Shown piece by piece: positions 21,591 to 30,027 of a stretch of 58,519 bases of DNA. Below the pieces are notes generated by a model. That model had not been told where the DNA came from, searched no databases, and worked only from the letters and a program-made list of their open reading frames with translations. The DNA comes from Roseateles saccharophilus (lineage in GTDB: Bacteria; Pseudomonadota; Gammaproteobacteria; Burkholderiales; Burkholderiaceae_C): assembly GCF_004342485.1 (NCBI RefSeq), contig NZ_SMBU01000033.1, positions 1 through 58,519 on the forward strand, written 5' to 3'. A program made the position numbers and the translations under genes. The stretch's first letter is position 1. Each line of letters opens with the position of its first letter.

Positions 21591-23657
21591 ATGTCGAATC
21601 TGCGCCGCCGCCTCGCATGGGCGGGCGTTGCCATCCTGGGTGCCGCATCCCTCGCCACCGTGGCCCTGAGCCGCGGCGAGACGATCAGCGCGCTGTGGGT
21701 CGTGGCCGCCGCGCTGTGCACCTACCTGATCGCCTACCGCTACTACAGCCTGTTCATCGCGAACAAGGTGTTGGGCCTGGACGCCAAGCGCCAGACCCCG
21801 GCCTGGAAGTACAACGACGGCCTGGACTACGTGCCCACCAACAAGCACGTGCTCTACGGCCACCACTTCGCGGCGATCGCCGGTGCCGGCCCGCTGGTGG
21901 GGCCCGTGCTCGCGGCGCAGATGGGCTATCTGCCCGGCCTGCTGTGGATCCTGGCCGGCGTGGTGTTCGCCGGCGCGGTGCAGGACTTCATCGTGCTGTT
22001 CATCTCCACGCGCCGCGACGGCCGCTCGCTGGGCGACCTCGTCAAGCAGGAGATGGGCACGGTGCCGGGCCTGATCGCGCTGTTCGGCGCCTTCATGATC
22101 ATGATCATCATCCTCGCGGTGCTGGCCCTGATCGTCGTGAAGGCCCTGGCCGATTCGCCCTGGGGCATGTTCACGGTGGCCGCGACGATCCCGGTCGCGT
22201 TGTTCATGGGCGTCTACCTGCGCTTCATCCGCCCGGGCCGCATCGGCGAGGTGTCGGTGATCGGCTTCGTGCTGCTGATGGGCGCCATCTTCGGCGGCCA
22301 GGCCGTCAGCGAGAGCGCCGTGCTGGCGCCGCTGTTCACGTTCACGCCGGTGCAGCTGGTGTGGGCGCTGATCGGCTATGGCTTCGTCGCCGCCTGCATC
22401 CCGGTGTGGCTGCTGCTGGCACCGCGCGACTACCTCAGCACCTTCCTGAAGATCGGCACCATCGTCGCGCTGGCCATCGGCATCGTCATCGTCGCGCCGC
22501 CGCTGAAGATGCCGGCGCTGACCCAGTTCGCCGCCGGCAACGGCCCCGTGTGGGCGGGCAGTCTCTTCCCCTTCCTGTTCATCACCATCGCCTGCGGCGC
22601 GGTGTCGGGCTTCCATGCACTGATCGCGTCGGGCACGTCCCCGAAGCTGCTGGAGAACGAGACCCACGCCCGCTACATCGGCTACGGCGGCATGCTCGCC
22701 GAGAGCTTCGTCGCGGTGATGGCGCTGGTGGCGGCCTCGTGCATCGAGCCGGGCGTCTACTTCGCGATGAACAGCCCTGCGGCGCTGGTCGGCAAGGATG
22801 CCGCGAGCGTCGCGCAGACGGTCTCGACCTGGGGCTTCGTCATCACGCCCGAGATGCTGACCCAGGCCGCGGCCGATGTCGGCGAGAAGACCATCCTGGC
22901 CCGTGCCGGTGGCGCGCCGACGCTGGCCGTGGGCATGGCCGAGATCCTGCACCAGGTGGTCGGCGGCAAGGCGCTGATGGCCTTCTGGTACCACTTCGCC
23001 ATCCTGTTCGAGGCCCTCTTCATCCTGACCGCGGTGGACGCCGGCACCCGCGCCGGCCGCTTCATGCTGCAGGACCTGCTGGGCAGTTTCGTGCCCTCGC
23101 TGAAGCGCACCGAGAGCTGGGTGGCCAACCTCACCGCCACCGGCCTGTGCGTGGCGGCCTGGGGCTATTTCCTCTACCAGGGTGTCGTCGACCCGCTGGG
23201 CGGCATCAACACGCTGTGGCCGCTGTTCGGCATCGCCAACCAGATGCTGGCCGCCGTCGCGCTGCTGCTGGGCACCGTCGTCATCTTCAAGATGAAAAAG
23301 GACCGCTACGCCTGGGTGACGGCTGCACCCGCCGTGTGGCTGCTGGCCTGCACGATGACGGCCGGCTGGCTGAAGATCTTCTCGGCCGACCCCAAGCTCG
23401 GCTTCCTGGCCCATGCCGACAAATACGCCGCGGCCATCGCTGAAGGCAAGGTGCTGGCGCCGGCCAAGTCGCTGGCTGCGATGGAGCGCGTCGTCTTCAA
23501 CGACAGGCTCGACGCGGCGCTGTGCGCCCTCTTCATGGGCGTGGTGCTGAGCGTGCTGGTCTATAGCGTCAAGGCCATCCTGGTCGCGCGCCGCAACGGG
23601 CGGCCGACGACACAGGAAACCGCCTTCGTGCCGCTGCCGGCGGGCCAGCATGCTTGA
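21591..23657 (+). CDS. cstA: Carbon starvation protein CstA, peptide/pyruvate permease family
   Basis: 688 aa polytopic inner-membrane protein. Diagnostic blocks are YGHHFAAIAGAGPLVGPVLAAQMGYL-like near residue 85, SGFHALIASGTSPK and the C-terminal NQMLAAVAL. CstA/BtsT proteins import pyruvate or peptides when preferred carbon runs out. GGAG precedes the ATG at 21591; upstream ATGs give no plausible leader. It overlaps ybdD by 8 bp, the usual cstA-ybdD pairing. Confidence 0.95.
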   Translation: MSNLRRRLAWAGVAILGAASLATVALSRGETISALWVVAAALCTYLIAYRYYSLFIANKVLGLDAKRQTPAWKYNDGLDYVPTNKHVLYGHHFAAIAGAGPLVGPVLAAQMGYLPGLLWILAGVVFAGAVQDFIVLFISTRRDGRSLGDLVKQEMGTVPGLIALFGAFMIMIIILAVLALIVVKALADSPWGMFTVAATIPVALFMGVYLRFIRPGRIGEVSVIGFVLLMGAIFGGQAVSESAVLAPLFTFTPVQLVWALIGYGFVAACIPVWLLLAPRDYLSTFLKIGTIVALAIGIVIVAPPLKMPALTQFAAGNGPVWAGSLFPFLFITIACGAVSGFHALIASGTSPKLLENETHARYIGYGGMLAESFVAVMALVAASCIEPGVYFAMNSPAALVGKDAASVAQTVSTWGFVITPEMLTQAAADVGEKTILARAGGAPTLAVGMAEILHQVVGGKALMAFWYHFAILFEALFILTAVDAGTRAGRFMLQDLLGSFVPSLKRTESWVANLTATGLCVAAWGYFLYQGVVDPLGGINTLWPLFGIANQMLAAVALLLGTVVIFKMKKDRYAWVTAAPAVWLLACTMTAGWLKIFSADPKLGFLAHADKYAAAIAEGKVLAPAKSLAAMERVVFNDRLDAALCALFMGVVLSVLVYSVKAILVARRNGRPTTQETAFVPLPAGQHA

Positions 23658-23850
23658 GCTGCGCGAGCTGGCCCAGGCCGGCCGCTATCTCACGCAGAGC
23701 CTTCGCCTGATGGTGGGCGTGCCGGACTATGGCAGCTACCTGGCCCACCACCAGGCCACCCACCCGGAGCGGCCGGCGATGAGCTATGAGGAGTTCTTCA
23801 GGGAGCGGCAGGCGGCGCGCTACTCGGCGCGGGTTGGCAAGTGCTGCTGA
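23650..23850 (+). CDS. ybdD: YbdD/YjiX-family small protein
   Basis: 66 aa DUF466 protein. The pattern VGVPDYGSYLAHHQATHPERP, then MSYEEFFRERQAARY, is nearly invariant in the family; a Cys pair ends the protein. These are translated with CstA/BtsT permeases and are thought to assist them. The ATG at 23650 lies inside the cstA end. A GC hairpin without a U-tract follows at 23893-23911. Confidence 0.93.
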   Translation: MLELRELAQAGRYLTQSLRLMVGVPDYGSYLAHHQATHPERPAMSYEEFFRERQAARYSARVGKCC

Positions 23851-23892
23851 CGGCTTGCCCTTGCCTGCGGCCTTCTGACCCGCTGCCGTGTT

Positions 23893-23911
23893 GCCGGGGC
23901 TGACCCCCGGC
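23893..23911. terminator. GC-rich hairpin after cstA-ybdD
   Basis: GCCGGGG (23893-23899) pairs with CCCCGGC (23905-23911) around CTGAC. It lies 42 bp after the ybdD stop and between convergent genes, as a terminator would, but there is no T-run on either side, so termination is unproven. Confidence 0.3.
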
Positions 23912-24001
23912 ACCACACTCGCCACCAAGCTGAAGCACCGAGCCCGAAGCACAGGGCGCGAAGCACCGCCCCCCAGGCGCATCGCCAGAGCGCGCACCCG
24001 A

Positions 24002-25420
24002 TCACAGCGTCGTGCTGCGCTTCCTCGCCATCGGCGGGCTCTTCGCAAAATACTTGGCGATGCCGGTGGCCAGCGCGTCCACCAGTTGGTCCTGGTAGTC
24101 CGGGTCGCGCAGCTTCTGCTCCTCGTCGGGGTTGGAGATGAAGGCGGTCTCGACCAGGATGCTGGGGATGTCGGGCGCCTTCAGCACCGCGAAGCCGGCC
24201 TGCTCGACGCGGGCCTTGTGCAGTTTGCCGACCTTGCCGATCTGGCCCAGCACTTCGCCGCCGAGCTTGAGGCTGTCCTTGATCTGGGCCGTCGTGCTCA
24301 TGTCGAGCAGGGCGCGCAGCACATTGGCGTCCTTGGTGGCGGCGCCGACGTTGACACCGCCGACCATGTCGGCCGCGTTCTCGCGGTTGGCCATCCAGCG
24401 CGCGGCGGCGCTGGAAGCGGCGCCGTCGCTCAGCGCGAACACAGAGGCGCCGCGGGCCTGCGGCGTGATGAAGGCATCGGCATGGATGGACACGAACAAG
24501 TCGGCCTGCACGCGCCGCGCCTTGTGCACGCGCTCCTGCAGGGGCACGAAGAAGTCGGCGTCACGCGTCATCAGCACGCGGATGTTGGGGTTGGCCGTCA
24601 GGCGCTCGCGCAGCTTGTGCGCGACGGCCAGCACCACGTCCTTCTCGCGCAGGCCCGAGGGGCCGATGGCGCCGGGGTCCTCGCCGCCGTGGCCGGGGTC
24701 GAGGGCGATGATGATGAGGCTGTCGATGCGCGGCTCGGCCGCCGGTGCAGGCGCGGGAGCGGGCGCCGCCGGCCTGGACGCCGCGGCGACGGGCGGCTTC
24801 GCGGCGGGCAGGGGCGCCGATGCGGGCGCTGCGGGCGCAGCAGGCGGGCGTTCGATCTTCTGGATCAGCTCGCCGAGCGCGTCGTTGACGGCGCTGGCCG
24901 CCACCTCGGCGCGCTGGGCCGGGGAGGGCGGCGCGGCGGCTGCGGGCGCCTTCTCGCGCTCCTGCACCAGGGCCAGCAGCGGGTCGACCTCGACCTTGGG
25001 GTAGAGGTCGAAGACGAGGCGGTGCCTGTAGGCGGCCACCGGCGTGAGCGTGAAGATCTGCGGTGCCACGGGCTGGCGCAGGTCCAGCACGATGCGCACG
25101 ACGGTGGGCGTGTTCTGGCCCACGCGCACGCCGGTGATGTAGGGATCGTCGGGCTTGACCTTGCCGATCAGCTCGCGCAGCCCCGGGTTCAGTTCCAGGC
25201 CGTCGATGTCGATGACGAGGCGGTGCGGCGACTCGACGAGGAAATGCCGGGCCACCAGCGGCCGGTCGGACTCCAACGTCACGCGCGTGTAGTCCTGCGC
25301 GGGCCAGACGCGCACGGCGACGATGCTGGCCTGGCCTGGTTGCGTCGGGGTGGCCAGCGTGTCGGGCGCCTTCAGCAGCAGCGCGAGCAGGCCGAGGGAG
25401 GTGCGGCGCTGCATTCTCAT
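24002..25420 (-). CDS. amiC: N-acetylmuramoyl-L-alanine amidase (AmiB/AmiC type)
   Basis: 472 aa periplasmic amidase that cuts stem peptides from glycan strands during cell separation. Short signal region (MRMQRRTSLGLLALLL), an AMIN domain (about 32-130) that targets the septum, an Ala/Pro linker (about 165-235), then Amidase_3 with LDPGHGGEDPGAIG, FVSIHADAF and LVETAFISNPDEE, which carry the zinc-binding His/Glu residues and the catalytic Glu. The ATG at 25420 overlaps the tsaE stop (ATGA), the common tsaE-amidase pairing. Symbol amiC follows common use; amiB is equally possible. Confidence 0.93.
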   Translation of the reverse strand: MRMQRRTSLGLLALLLKAPDTLATPTQPGQASIVAVRVWPAQDYTRVTLESDRPLVARHFLVESPHRLVIDIDGLELNPGLRELIGKVKPDDPYITGVRVGQNTPTVVRIVLDLRQPVAPQIFTLTPVAAYRHRLVFDLYPKVEVDPLLALVQEREKAPAAAAPPSPAQRAEVAASAVNDALGELIQKIERPPAAPAAPASAPLPAAKPPVAAASRPAAPAPAPAPAAEPRIDSLIIIALDPGHGGEDPGAIGPSGLREKDVVLAVAHKLRERLTANPNIRVLMTRDADFFVPLQERVHKARRVQADLFVSIHADAFITPQARGASVFALSDGAASSAAARWMANRENAADMVGGVNVGAATKDANVLRALLDMSTTAQIKDSLKLGGEVLGQIGKVGKLHKARVEQAGFAVLKAPDIPSILVETAFISNPDEEQKLRDPDYQDQLVDALATGIAKYFAKSPPMARKRSTTL

Positions 25421-25893
25421 GCGAGCGCCTCGACCAGCCTGGGCGCGCCGACCGCGCGCACGCGGCGGCTGTCGTCGGGCATCAGCTCGATGAAGAGCTG
25501 CAGATCGGCCGGCGGCAACTGGCCGGCGGCCTTTTCGGGCCATTCGCAGAGCTTGAGGCCGGGCGCGGCGAAGATGTCGCGAAAGCCGGCGTCCTCCCAC
25601 TCGCGCGGGTCGCCGAAGCGGTAGAAGTCGAAGTGGCTGGCCGTGCCCGCACCGCTAGGCAGTTCGTAGGTTTCCATCACCGCATAGCTGGGGCTCTTGA
25701 TGCGGCCCTCGACGCCCAGCGCGCGCAGCAGCAGGCGCGTGAACGTGGTCTTGCCAGCACCGAGCGGGCCGTGCAGCTCGATGAGGGCGTCGGGGGCGGG
25801 GAGCAGGGCCGCCGCGAGGCGTTGCGCGGAGGCTTGGGCTGCAGCCTCGTCGGGCCACAGCAGATGGGTTTCTAAAATCGCAGACAAATGCAA
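25417..25893 (-). CDS. tsaE: tRNA threonylcarbamoyladenosine biosynthesis ATPase TsaE
   Basis: 158 aa. P-loop ATPase that drives the TsaB/TsaD complex in t6A37 synthesis. Walker A GPLGAGKTT at residues 42-50; SPSYAVMETYEL, HFDFYRF and LCEWPEKA match the family. The start is uncertain: TTG at 25893 or TTG at 25887; both overlap or abut the queG start on the other strand (25888), so the two genes share their start region. Co-translated with the amidase gene. Confidence 0.92.
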   Translation of the reverse strand: MHLSAILETHLLWPDEAAAQASAQRLAAALLPAPDALIELHGPLGAGKTTFTRLLLRALGVEGRIKSPSYAVMETYELPSGAGTASHFDFYRFGDPREWEDAGFRDIFAAPGLKLCEWPEKAAGQLPPADLQLFIELMPDDSRRVRAVGAPRLVEALA

Positions 25894-26967
25894 GAGGTCC
25901 CGTCCACTGTCGATGTCGCCGCGCTGTTGACGCGTTTGCGCGGCTGGGCTCGTGAGCTGGGATTCTCACAGATCGCCGTGGCCGATGTGGATCTCAGCAG
26001 CGCCGAGCCGGGGCTGCAGGCTTGGCTGGACGCCGGCCACCACGGCCGCATGCACTACATGGCCTCGCATGGCCTCAAGCGGGCGCGCCCGGCCGAGCTG
26101 GTCCCGGGCACGCTGAGGGTCATCACGGCGCGCATGGACTATCTGCCGCAGGGCACCGGGCCGGGCTGGCAGGCCGTCGAATGGGCCGGCCTCGCGAGCC
26201 CGCAGCAGGCACAGATCTCCATCTATGCCCGTGGCCGGGACTATCACAAGGTGCTGCGCCAGCGCCTGCAGAAGCTCGCCGAGCAACTGCAGGCCGAGGT
26301 AGGGCCGCGCGGCTACCGCGTGTTCACCGACTCGGCGCCGGTGCTGGAGGTGGAGCTGGCCGCGCGCTCGGGCCTGGGCTGGCGCGGCAAGCACACGCTG
26401 ACCCTGCGCCGCGACGCGGGCTCGATGTTCTTCCTCGGTGAGATCTTCATCGACCTGGCCCTGCCGCTGACCGATGCGGTCAGCGCGCATTGCGGCGAAT
26501 GCCGGGCCTGCATGGACGTCTGCCCGACCGCGGCCATCACGGCGCCCTACCGCGTCGATGCGCGGCGCTGCATCTCCTACCTGACCATCGAGCACGACGG
26601 CCCCATCCCGGTGGAGCTGCGTCCGCTGATCGGCAACCGCGTCTACGGCTGCGACGACTGCCAGCTGGCCTGCCCATGGAACAAGTTCGCGCAGCCGGCA
26701 GTGCTGGCGGACTTCGATGTGCGGCCGGGCATGGCCGGCGCGCCGATCGCCGAACTGCTGGGCTGGGACGAGGCCGAGTTCCTGCGCCGCACCGAGGGTT
26801 CGGCCATCCGCCGCATCGGCTTCGAGCGCTGGCAGCGCAACCTGGCCGTCGCGGCGGGCAATGCGCTGCGCGGCGGGGCCGAAGCGCTGCGCCAGCCCTT
26901 GCAGCGCCTGCGTGACACGGCCACGCCGCTGGTGCGCGAGCACATCGATTGGGCGCTGGCGCATTGA
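25888..26967 (+). CDS. queG: Epoxyqueuosine reductase QueG
   Basis: 359 aa cobalamin- and Fe-S-dependent enzyme of the last step of queuosine synthesis in tRNA. Two 4Fe-4S sites: CGECRACMDVCP near residue 202 and CDDCQLACPW near 255, plus the DYHKVLRQRL segment of the family. ATG at 25888 is embedded in the divergent tsaE start. A MITE-like element begins 35 bp after its stop. Confidence 0.96.
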   Translation: MQEVPSTVDVAALLTRLRGWARELGFSQIAVADVDLSSAEPGLQAWLDAGHHGRMHYMASHGLKRARPAELVPGTLRVITARMDYLPQGTGPGWQAVEWAGLASPQQAQISIYARGRDYHKVLRQRLQKLAEQLQAEVGPRGYRVFTDSAPVLEVELAARSGLGWRGKHTLTLRRDAGSMFFLGEIFIDLALPLTDAVSAHCGECRACMDVCPTAAITAPYRVDARRCISYLTIEHDGPIPVELRPLIGNRVYGCDDCQLACPWNKFAQPAVLADFDVRPGMAGAPIAELLGWDEAEFLRRTEGSAIRRIGFERWQRNLAVAAGNALRGGAEALRQPLQRLRDTATPLVREHIDWALAH

Positions 26968-27002
26968 GCGTGGGTCAGCCGCGGTATCGTGCGCCGCGTT
27001 AT

Positions 27003-27164
27003 GGCAACGCTGAATAGGTCCCCGCGATGCAACGCGCCCTGGTTTGAGATGGGCTGCAAGGCGCAAACCGCAGCCGTAGCTCAGGCTACGGCGAGGATTT
27101 GCAACGCCGCAGACCGCTCAAAGCAGGGATGCGCTACGCGCGAGGGACTTGTTCAGCGTTGCCT
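27003..27164. mobile_element. MITE-like palindromic element with 4-bp target duplication
   Basis: 162 bp bounded by 20-bp terminal inverted repeats: GGCAACGCTGAATAGGTCCC (27003-27022) and its complement with two mismatches (27145-27164). TTAT occurs immediately outside both ends (26999-27002 and 27165-27168). The centre is a perfect 8-bp hairpin GCCGTAGC-TCAG-GCTACGGC (27073-27092), and the arms between are imperfectly complementary, so the whole element can fold end to end. No coding capacity. It occupies most of the 230-bp gap between queG and the next gene. Confidence 0.82.
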
Positions 27165-27197
27165 TATGGTCAACACGCCGTCAGACCGGAGTCCTCG

Positions 27198-27809
27198 ATG
27201 AATCCCCAACGCCGCCGCCTTCTCACCACTGCCGCTGCGGCCGGGCTGGCGGGCCTCGCGCCCGCGGCCCTGGCGCGCAGCTACGAGGGGCAGGACTTCG
27301 CCGACACGCTGCAGCTCGGCGGCACCACGCTGCAGCTCAACGGTGTCGGCGCCAAGGTGTTCGTGATGCGTTTTTCGGCCTATCTGGGCGCGCTCTATCT
27401 GCCCCACAAGGCCGGCACGCCGGACGCGATCTACGCCCAGACCGGCCCCAAGCGCATGGAGCTGCGCATCACCATTCCCCTCGTCAAGGACGTCTCGACG
27501 CAGGAGTTCGTCAAGGCCATCAGCAAGGGCGTGGAGCGCAATTGCACCGAGGCCGAGCAGGCCGCACTGGCCGAGCGCCTGCGCCGGTTCAACGCCACCA
27601 TCGGCGAGGTCGGCCGCGTGAAGAAGGGCGACCGCCTGCTCATCGACTATCTGCCCGCCCAGGGCGGCACGGTGCTGACCGTCAACGGCAAGGTCTGGGG
27701 CACGCCCGTCGAGGGCCAGGACTTCTATACGGCTTTCCTGAAGGTCTTCATCGGCGACCACAACAGCGACGGCAGGCTGCGCCTGGGGCTGCTGGGCCAG
27801 CCGGGCTAG
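27198..27809 (+). CDS. Exported chalcone isomerase-like protein
   Basis: 203 aa with a twin-arginine-like leader (MNPQRRRLLTTAAAAGLAGLAP, in two parts: QRRRLL then the hydrophobic stretch). The mature part, with LNGVGAKVFVMRFSAYLGALYL-type strand, LRITIPLVKDVS and DYLPAQGGTVLTVNGK, matches the bacterial chalcone isomerase-like family, which lacks proven isomerase activity and is thought to bind fatty acids. ATG at 27198 sits 30 bp beyond the MITE. Downstream, 33 bp away, is a Bug-type binding protein; no functional link is evident. Confidence 0.85.
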   Translation: MNPQRRRLLTTAAAAGLAGLAPAALARSYEGQDFADTLQLGGTTLQLNGVGAKVFVMRFSAYLGALYLPHKAGTPDAIYAQTGPKRMELRITIPLVKDVSTQEFVKAISKGVERNCTEAEQAALAERLRRFNATIGEVGRVKKGDRLLIDYLPAQGGTVLTVNGKVWGTPVEGQDFYTAFLKVFIGDHNSDGRLRLGLLGQPG

Positions 27810-27842
27810 CATCGGCTCACGAAAATCCAGGAGACCGACCTC

Positions 27843-28808
27843 ATGCAACGCCGCGCCGTCCTTCATGCTGCCGCCCTCGCGGGCCTGAGCCCGCTCGCCC
27901 GGGCCGACGCCTATCCGTCCAAGCCGGTGCGCCTTATTGTGCCCTTCGCGCCGGGCGGCACGACGGACATCATTGCCCGCATCGTGTCGGAGCGCATGCA
28001 GGGCTTGCTCGGCCAGACCATGGTGGTGGACAACCGGGCCGGTGGCGGTGGCGTCGTGGGCGCCACCGAGATCTCGCGCGCCGCACCCGACGGCTACACG
28101 CTGGGCGTGGCGACGGTCTCGACGACGGCGGCCAACCCCGCCATCAACCCGCGCATCAGCTACAACCCGCTGACCGACTTCACGCCCATCATCAACATCG
28201 CGGCCACGCCCAATGTCATCGCTGTGCACCCGAGCTTCCCGGCGCGCGACTACAAGGGCTTCGTCGCCGAGCTCAGGAAGAACCCGGCCAAGCACAGCTA
28301 TGCCACCTCCGGCACCGGCGGTATCGGCCATCTGCAGATGGAGCTCTACAAGACGCTGACCGGCGTCTTCGTGCTGCACATTCCCTACCGCGGCGCCGGC
28401 CCGGCGCTCAACGACACCGTGGCCGGCCAGGTGCCGATGATCTTCGACAACCTGCCGTCGGCGCTGCCCTTCATTCGCGACGGCCGCCTGATCCCCATCG
28501 TCGTCGCGGCGCCCCAGCGCGTGGCGGCCCTGCCCCATGTGCCGACCTTCAAGGAGGTGGGCCTGGAGCCGGTCAACCGCATGGCCTACTACGGCATCCA
28601 CGGGCCCAAGGGCCTGCCGCGCGAGGTCGTCGACAAGGTCAATGCCGCGGTCCGGAAGGCCGTGGAAATGCCCGACGTGAAGAAGCGCATCGAGGACACC
28701 GGCTCGATCATCATCGCCAACACGCCCGAGCAGTTCGCCGCGCAGATTGCGGCCGAGCTGGACGTGTACAAGAAGGTCGTTGCGGCCCAGAAGCTCAAGC
28801 TTGATTGA
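27843..28808 (+). CDS. Bug/TctC-family extracytoplasmic solute-binding protein
   Basis: 321 aa with an N-terminal signal ending near [35 protein letters not shown] and the [13 protein letters not shown] and [13 protein letters not shown] blocks are the standard Bug signatures; the two loops bind a carboxylate ligand. AGGAG lies 8 bp before the ATG. No TctA/TctB permease is nearby, so it is one of the many orphan Bug proteins of Burkholderiales and may be a sensor or share a distant permease. Confidence 0.94.
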   Translation: MQRRAVLHAAALAGLSPLARADAYPSKPVRLIVPFAPGGTTDIIARIVSERMQGLLGQTMVVDNRAGGGGVVGATEISRAAPDGYTLGVATVSTTAANPAINPRISYNPLTDFTPIINIAATPNVIAVHPSFPARDYKGFVAELRKNPAKHSYATSGTGGIGHLQMELYKTLTGVFVLHIPYRGAGPALNDTVAGQVPMIFDNLPSALPFIRDGRLIPIVVAAPQRVAALPHVPTFKEVGLEPVNRMAYYGIHGPKGLPREVVDKVNAAVRKAVEMPDVKKRIEDTGSIIIANTPEQFAAQIAAELDVYKKVVAAQKLKLD

Positions 28809-28814
28809 AACAAA

Positions 28815-29012
28815 GCCCCTCGTCCAAGGCTTGCCTTGGCCGGTCCCCCGCGGGGACGGCGATGCTTGCCGGATTGGCCCGCAAGCACATCGCCAGAGCG
28901 GGCCGGCTTGGGAACTGAAGTCGGACACAGGCAGTCCCTGCGGACTGCTCGTGCCTACGCAAGGCCGATGGCCTCTGGCCATTGGCAGGCCCGGCGCTCG
29001 GCCCGAACACTC
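28815..29012 (+). repeat. Hairpin-bearing intergenic repeat, copy 2, with 74-bp insert
   Basis: Collinear with 18790-18915 except for an extra 74 bp at 28914-28987, placed between CTTGGGA and GGCCCGG. The first stem is kept in shape with different bases: GCTTGCCGG (28864-28872) with CCCGCAAGC (28878-28886), one mismatch. The insert holds two more stems: GCAGTCC (28931-28937) with 28942-28948, and GCCGATGGCC (28964-28973) with GGCCATTGGC (28977-28986). Copy 2 starts 7 bp after the Bug gene stop and ends 9 bp before the xerD start. Confidence 0.8.
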
Positions 29013-29020
29013 CGTCATCC

Positions 29021-29908
29021 ATGAGCGCTAAGGCCGCCGATCCGGCCATCGAATCGTTCATCGAGGCGCTTTGGCTGGAAGACGGCCTGAGCGCCAACAC
29101 GCAGGCGGCCTACCGGCGCGACCTGGCCGCGCTGGCCGCCTGGCTGGCGCCCATGGTGCTCGACGACTGCACCGAGGCCCGGCTGTTCGAATACGCCGTC
29201 GCCCGCCCTGCGGGCAAGGCAACCAGCGCGAACCGGCGGCTGTCGGTCTTCAAGCGCTACTTCCGCTGGGCGCTGCGCGAGGGCCGCATCCAGGCCGACC
29301 CGACGCTGAAGATGACGGCAGCCAAGCAGCCGCTGCGCGTGCCCAAGCTGCTCAGCGAGGCCCAGGTCTCGGCGCTGCTGGCCGCGCCCGACGTGGACAC
29401 GCCGCTGGGCCTGCGCGACCGCGCGATGCTGGAGCTGATGTATGCCAGCGGCCTGCGCGTGAGCGAGCTCGTCACGCTGAAGAGCGCCCGCGTCGCCTTC
29501 AAGGACGCGGTGCTGCACATCACCGGCAAGGGCAGCAAGAGCCGCATCGTGCCCTTCGGCGAGCATGCGCGCGACTGGCTGACGCGCTACCTGCGCGAGG
29601 CCCGCGCCGAGATACTCGCCGGGCAGACCAGCGACGACTTGTTCGTGACGGGCCGCGGCGCTGGCATGACGCGACAGATGTTCTGGACGCTGATCAAGCG
29701 CCACGCGCTGGCCGCCAGCATCACGGTGCCGCTGTCGCCGCACACGCTGCGCCACGCCTTCGCCACGCATCTGCTCAACCACGGTGCGGATCTGCGCGCC
29801 GTGCAGCTGCTGCTGGGGCATGCCGACCTGTCGACGACGCAGATCTACACCCATGTGGCGCGCGAGCGGCTGAAGGCGTTGCACGCCGAGCACCATCCGC
29901 GGGGCTGA
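29021..29908 (+). CDS. xerD: Tyrosine recombinase XerD
   Basis: 295 aa. Resolves chromosome dimers at dif together with XerC. N-terminal SAM-like domain (LWLEDGLSANTQAAYRRDL) and catalytic domain with SGLRVSEL (Arg), KGSKSR (Lys), HTLRHAFATHLLNHG (His-x-x-Arg), LLGHADLSTTQIYTH (His and the Tyr nucleophile). Length and the opening segment fit XerD rather than a phage integrase. Start ATG 29021 directly follows repeat copy 2, so the 5' untranslated region, if any, is that repeat. Confidence 0.93.
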   Translation: MSAKAADPAIESFIEALWLEDGLSANTQAAYRRDLAALAAWLAPMVLDDCTEARLFEYAVARPAGKATSANRRLSVFKRYFRWALREGRIQADPTLKMTAAKQPLRVPKLLSEAQVSALLAAPDVDTPLGLRDRAMLELMYASGLRVSELVTLKSARVAFKDAVLHITGKGSKSRIVPFGEHARDWLTRYLREARAEILAGQTSDDLFVTGRGAGMTRQMFWTLIKRHALAASITVPLSPHTLRHAFATHLLNHGADLRAVQLLLGHADLSTTQIYTHVARERLKALHAEHHPRG

Positions 29909-29959
29909 ATTCTGCCGGATCGGGTCATCCCTTGTGATTCGCGCACAACAGCTGCGCCG

Positions 29960-29979
29960 TGTGGGACAGGTGGCCCACA
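29960..29979. promoter_or_regulatory. Inverted repeat before the TonB-dependent receptor gene
   Basis: TGTGGG (29960-29965) and CCCACA (29974-29979) around an 8-nt spacer, about 50 bp before the receptor start. Position suits an operator, but 6-bp arms can occur by chance in such sequence and no known box is recognised. Confidence 0.25.
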
Positions 29980-30027
29980 GGTGGGGCATGCACACTCTGT
30001 CGCATTGCAATATTTGATGGAGTTGTC

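Noticed and set aside
21471-23651. 726-codon minus-strand frame opposite cstA
   Set aside because: His/Gln/Arg-rich shadow with no family motif; CstA is clear on the other strand.
29021-29908. Phage integrase
   Set aside because: Length, motif spacing and N-terminus fit XerD; no att repeats or phage genes beside it.
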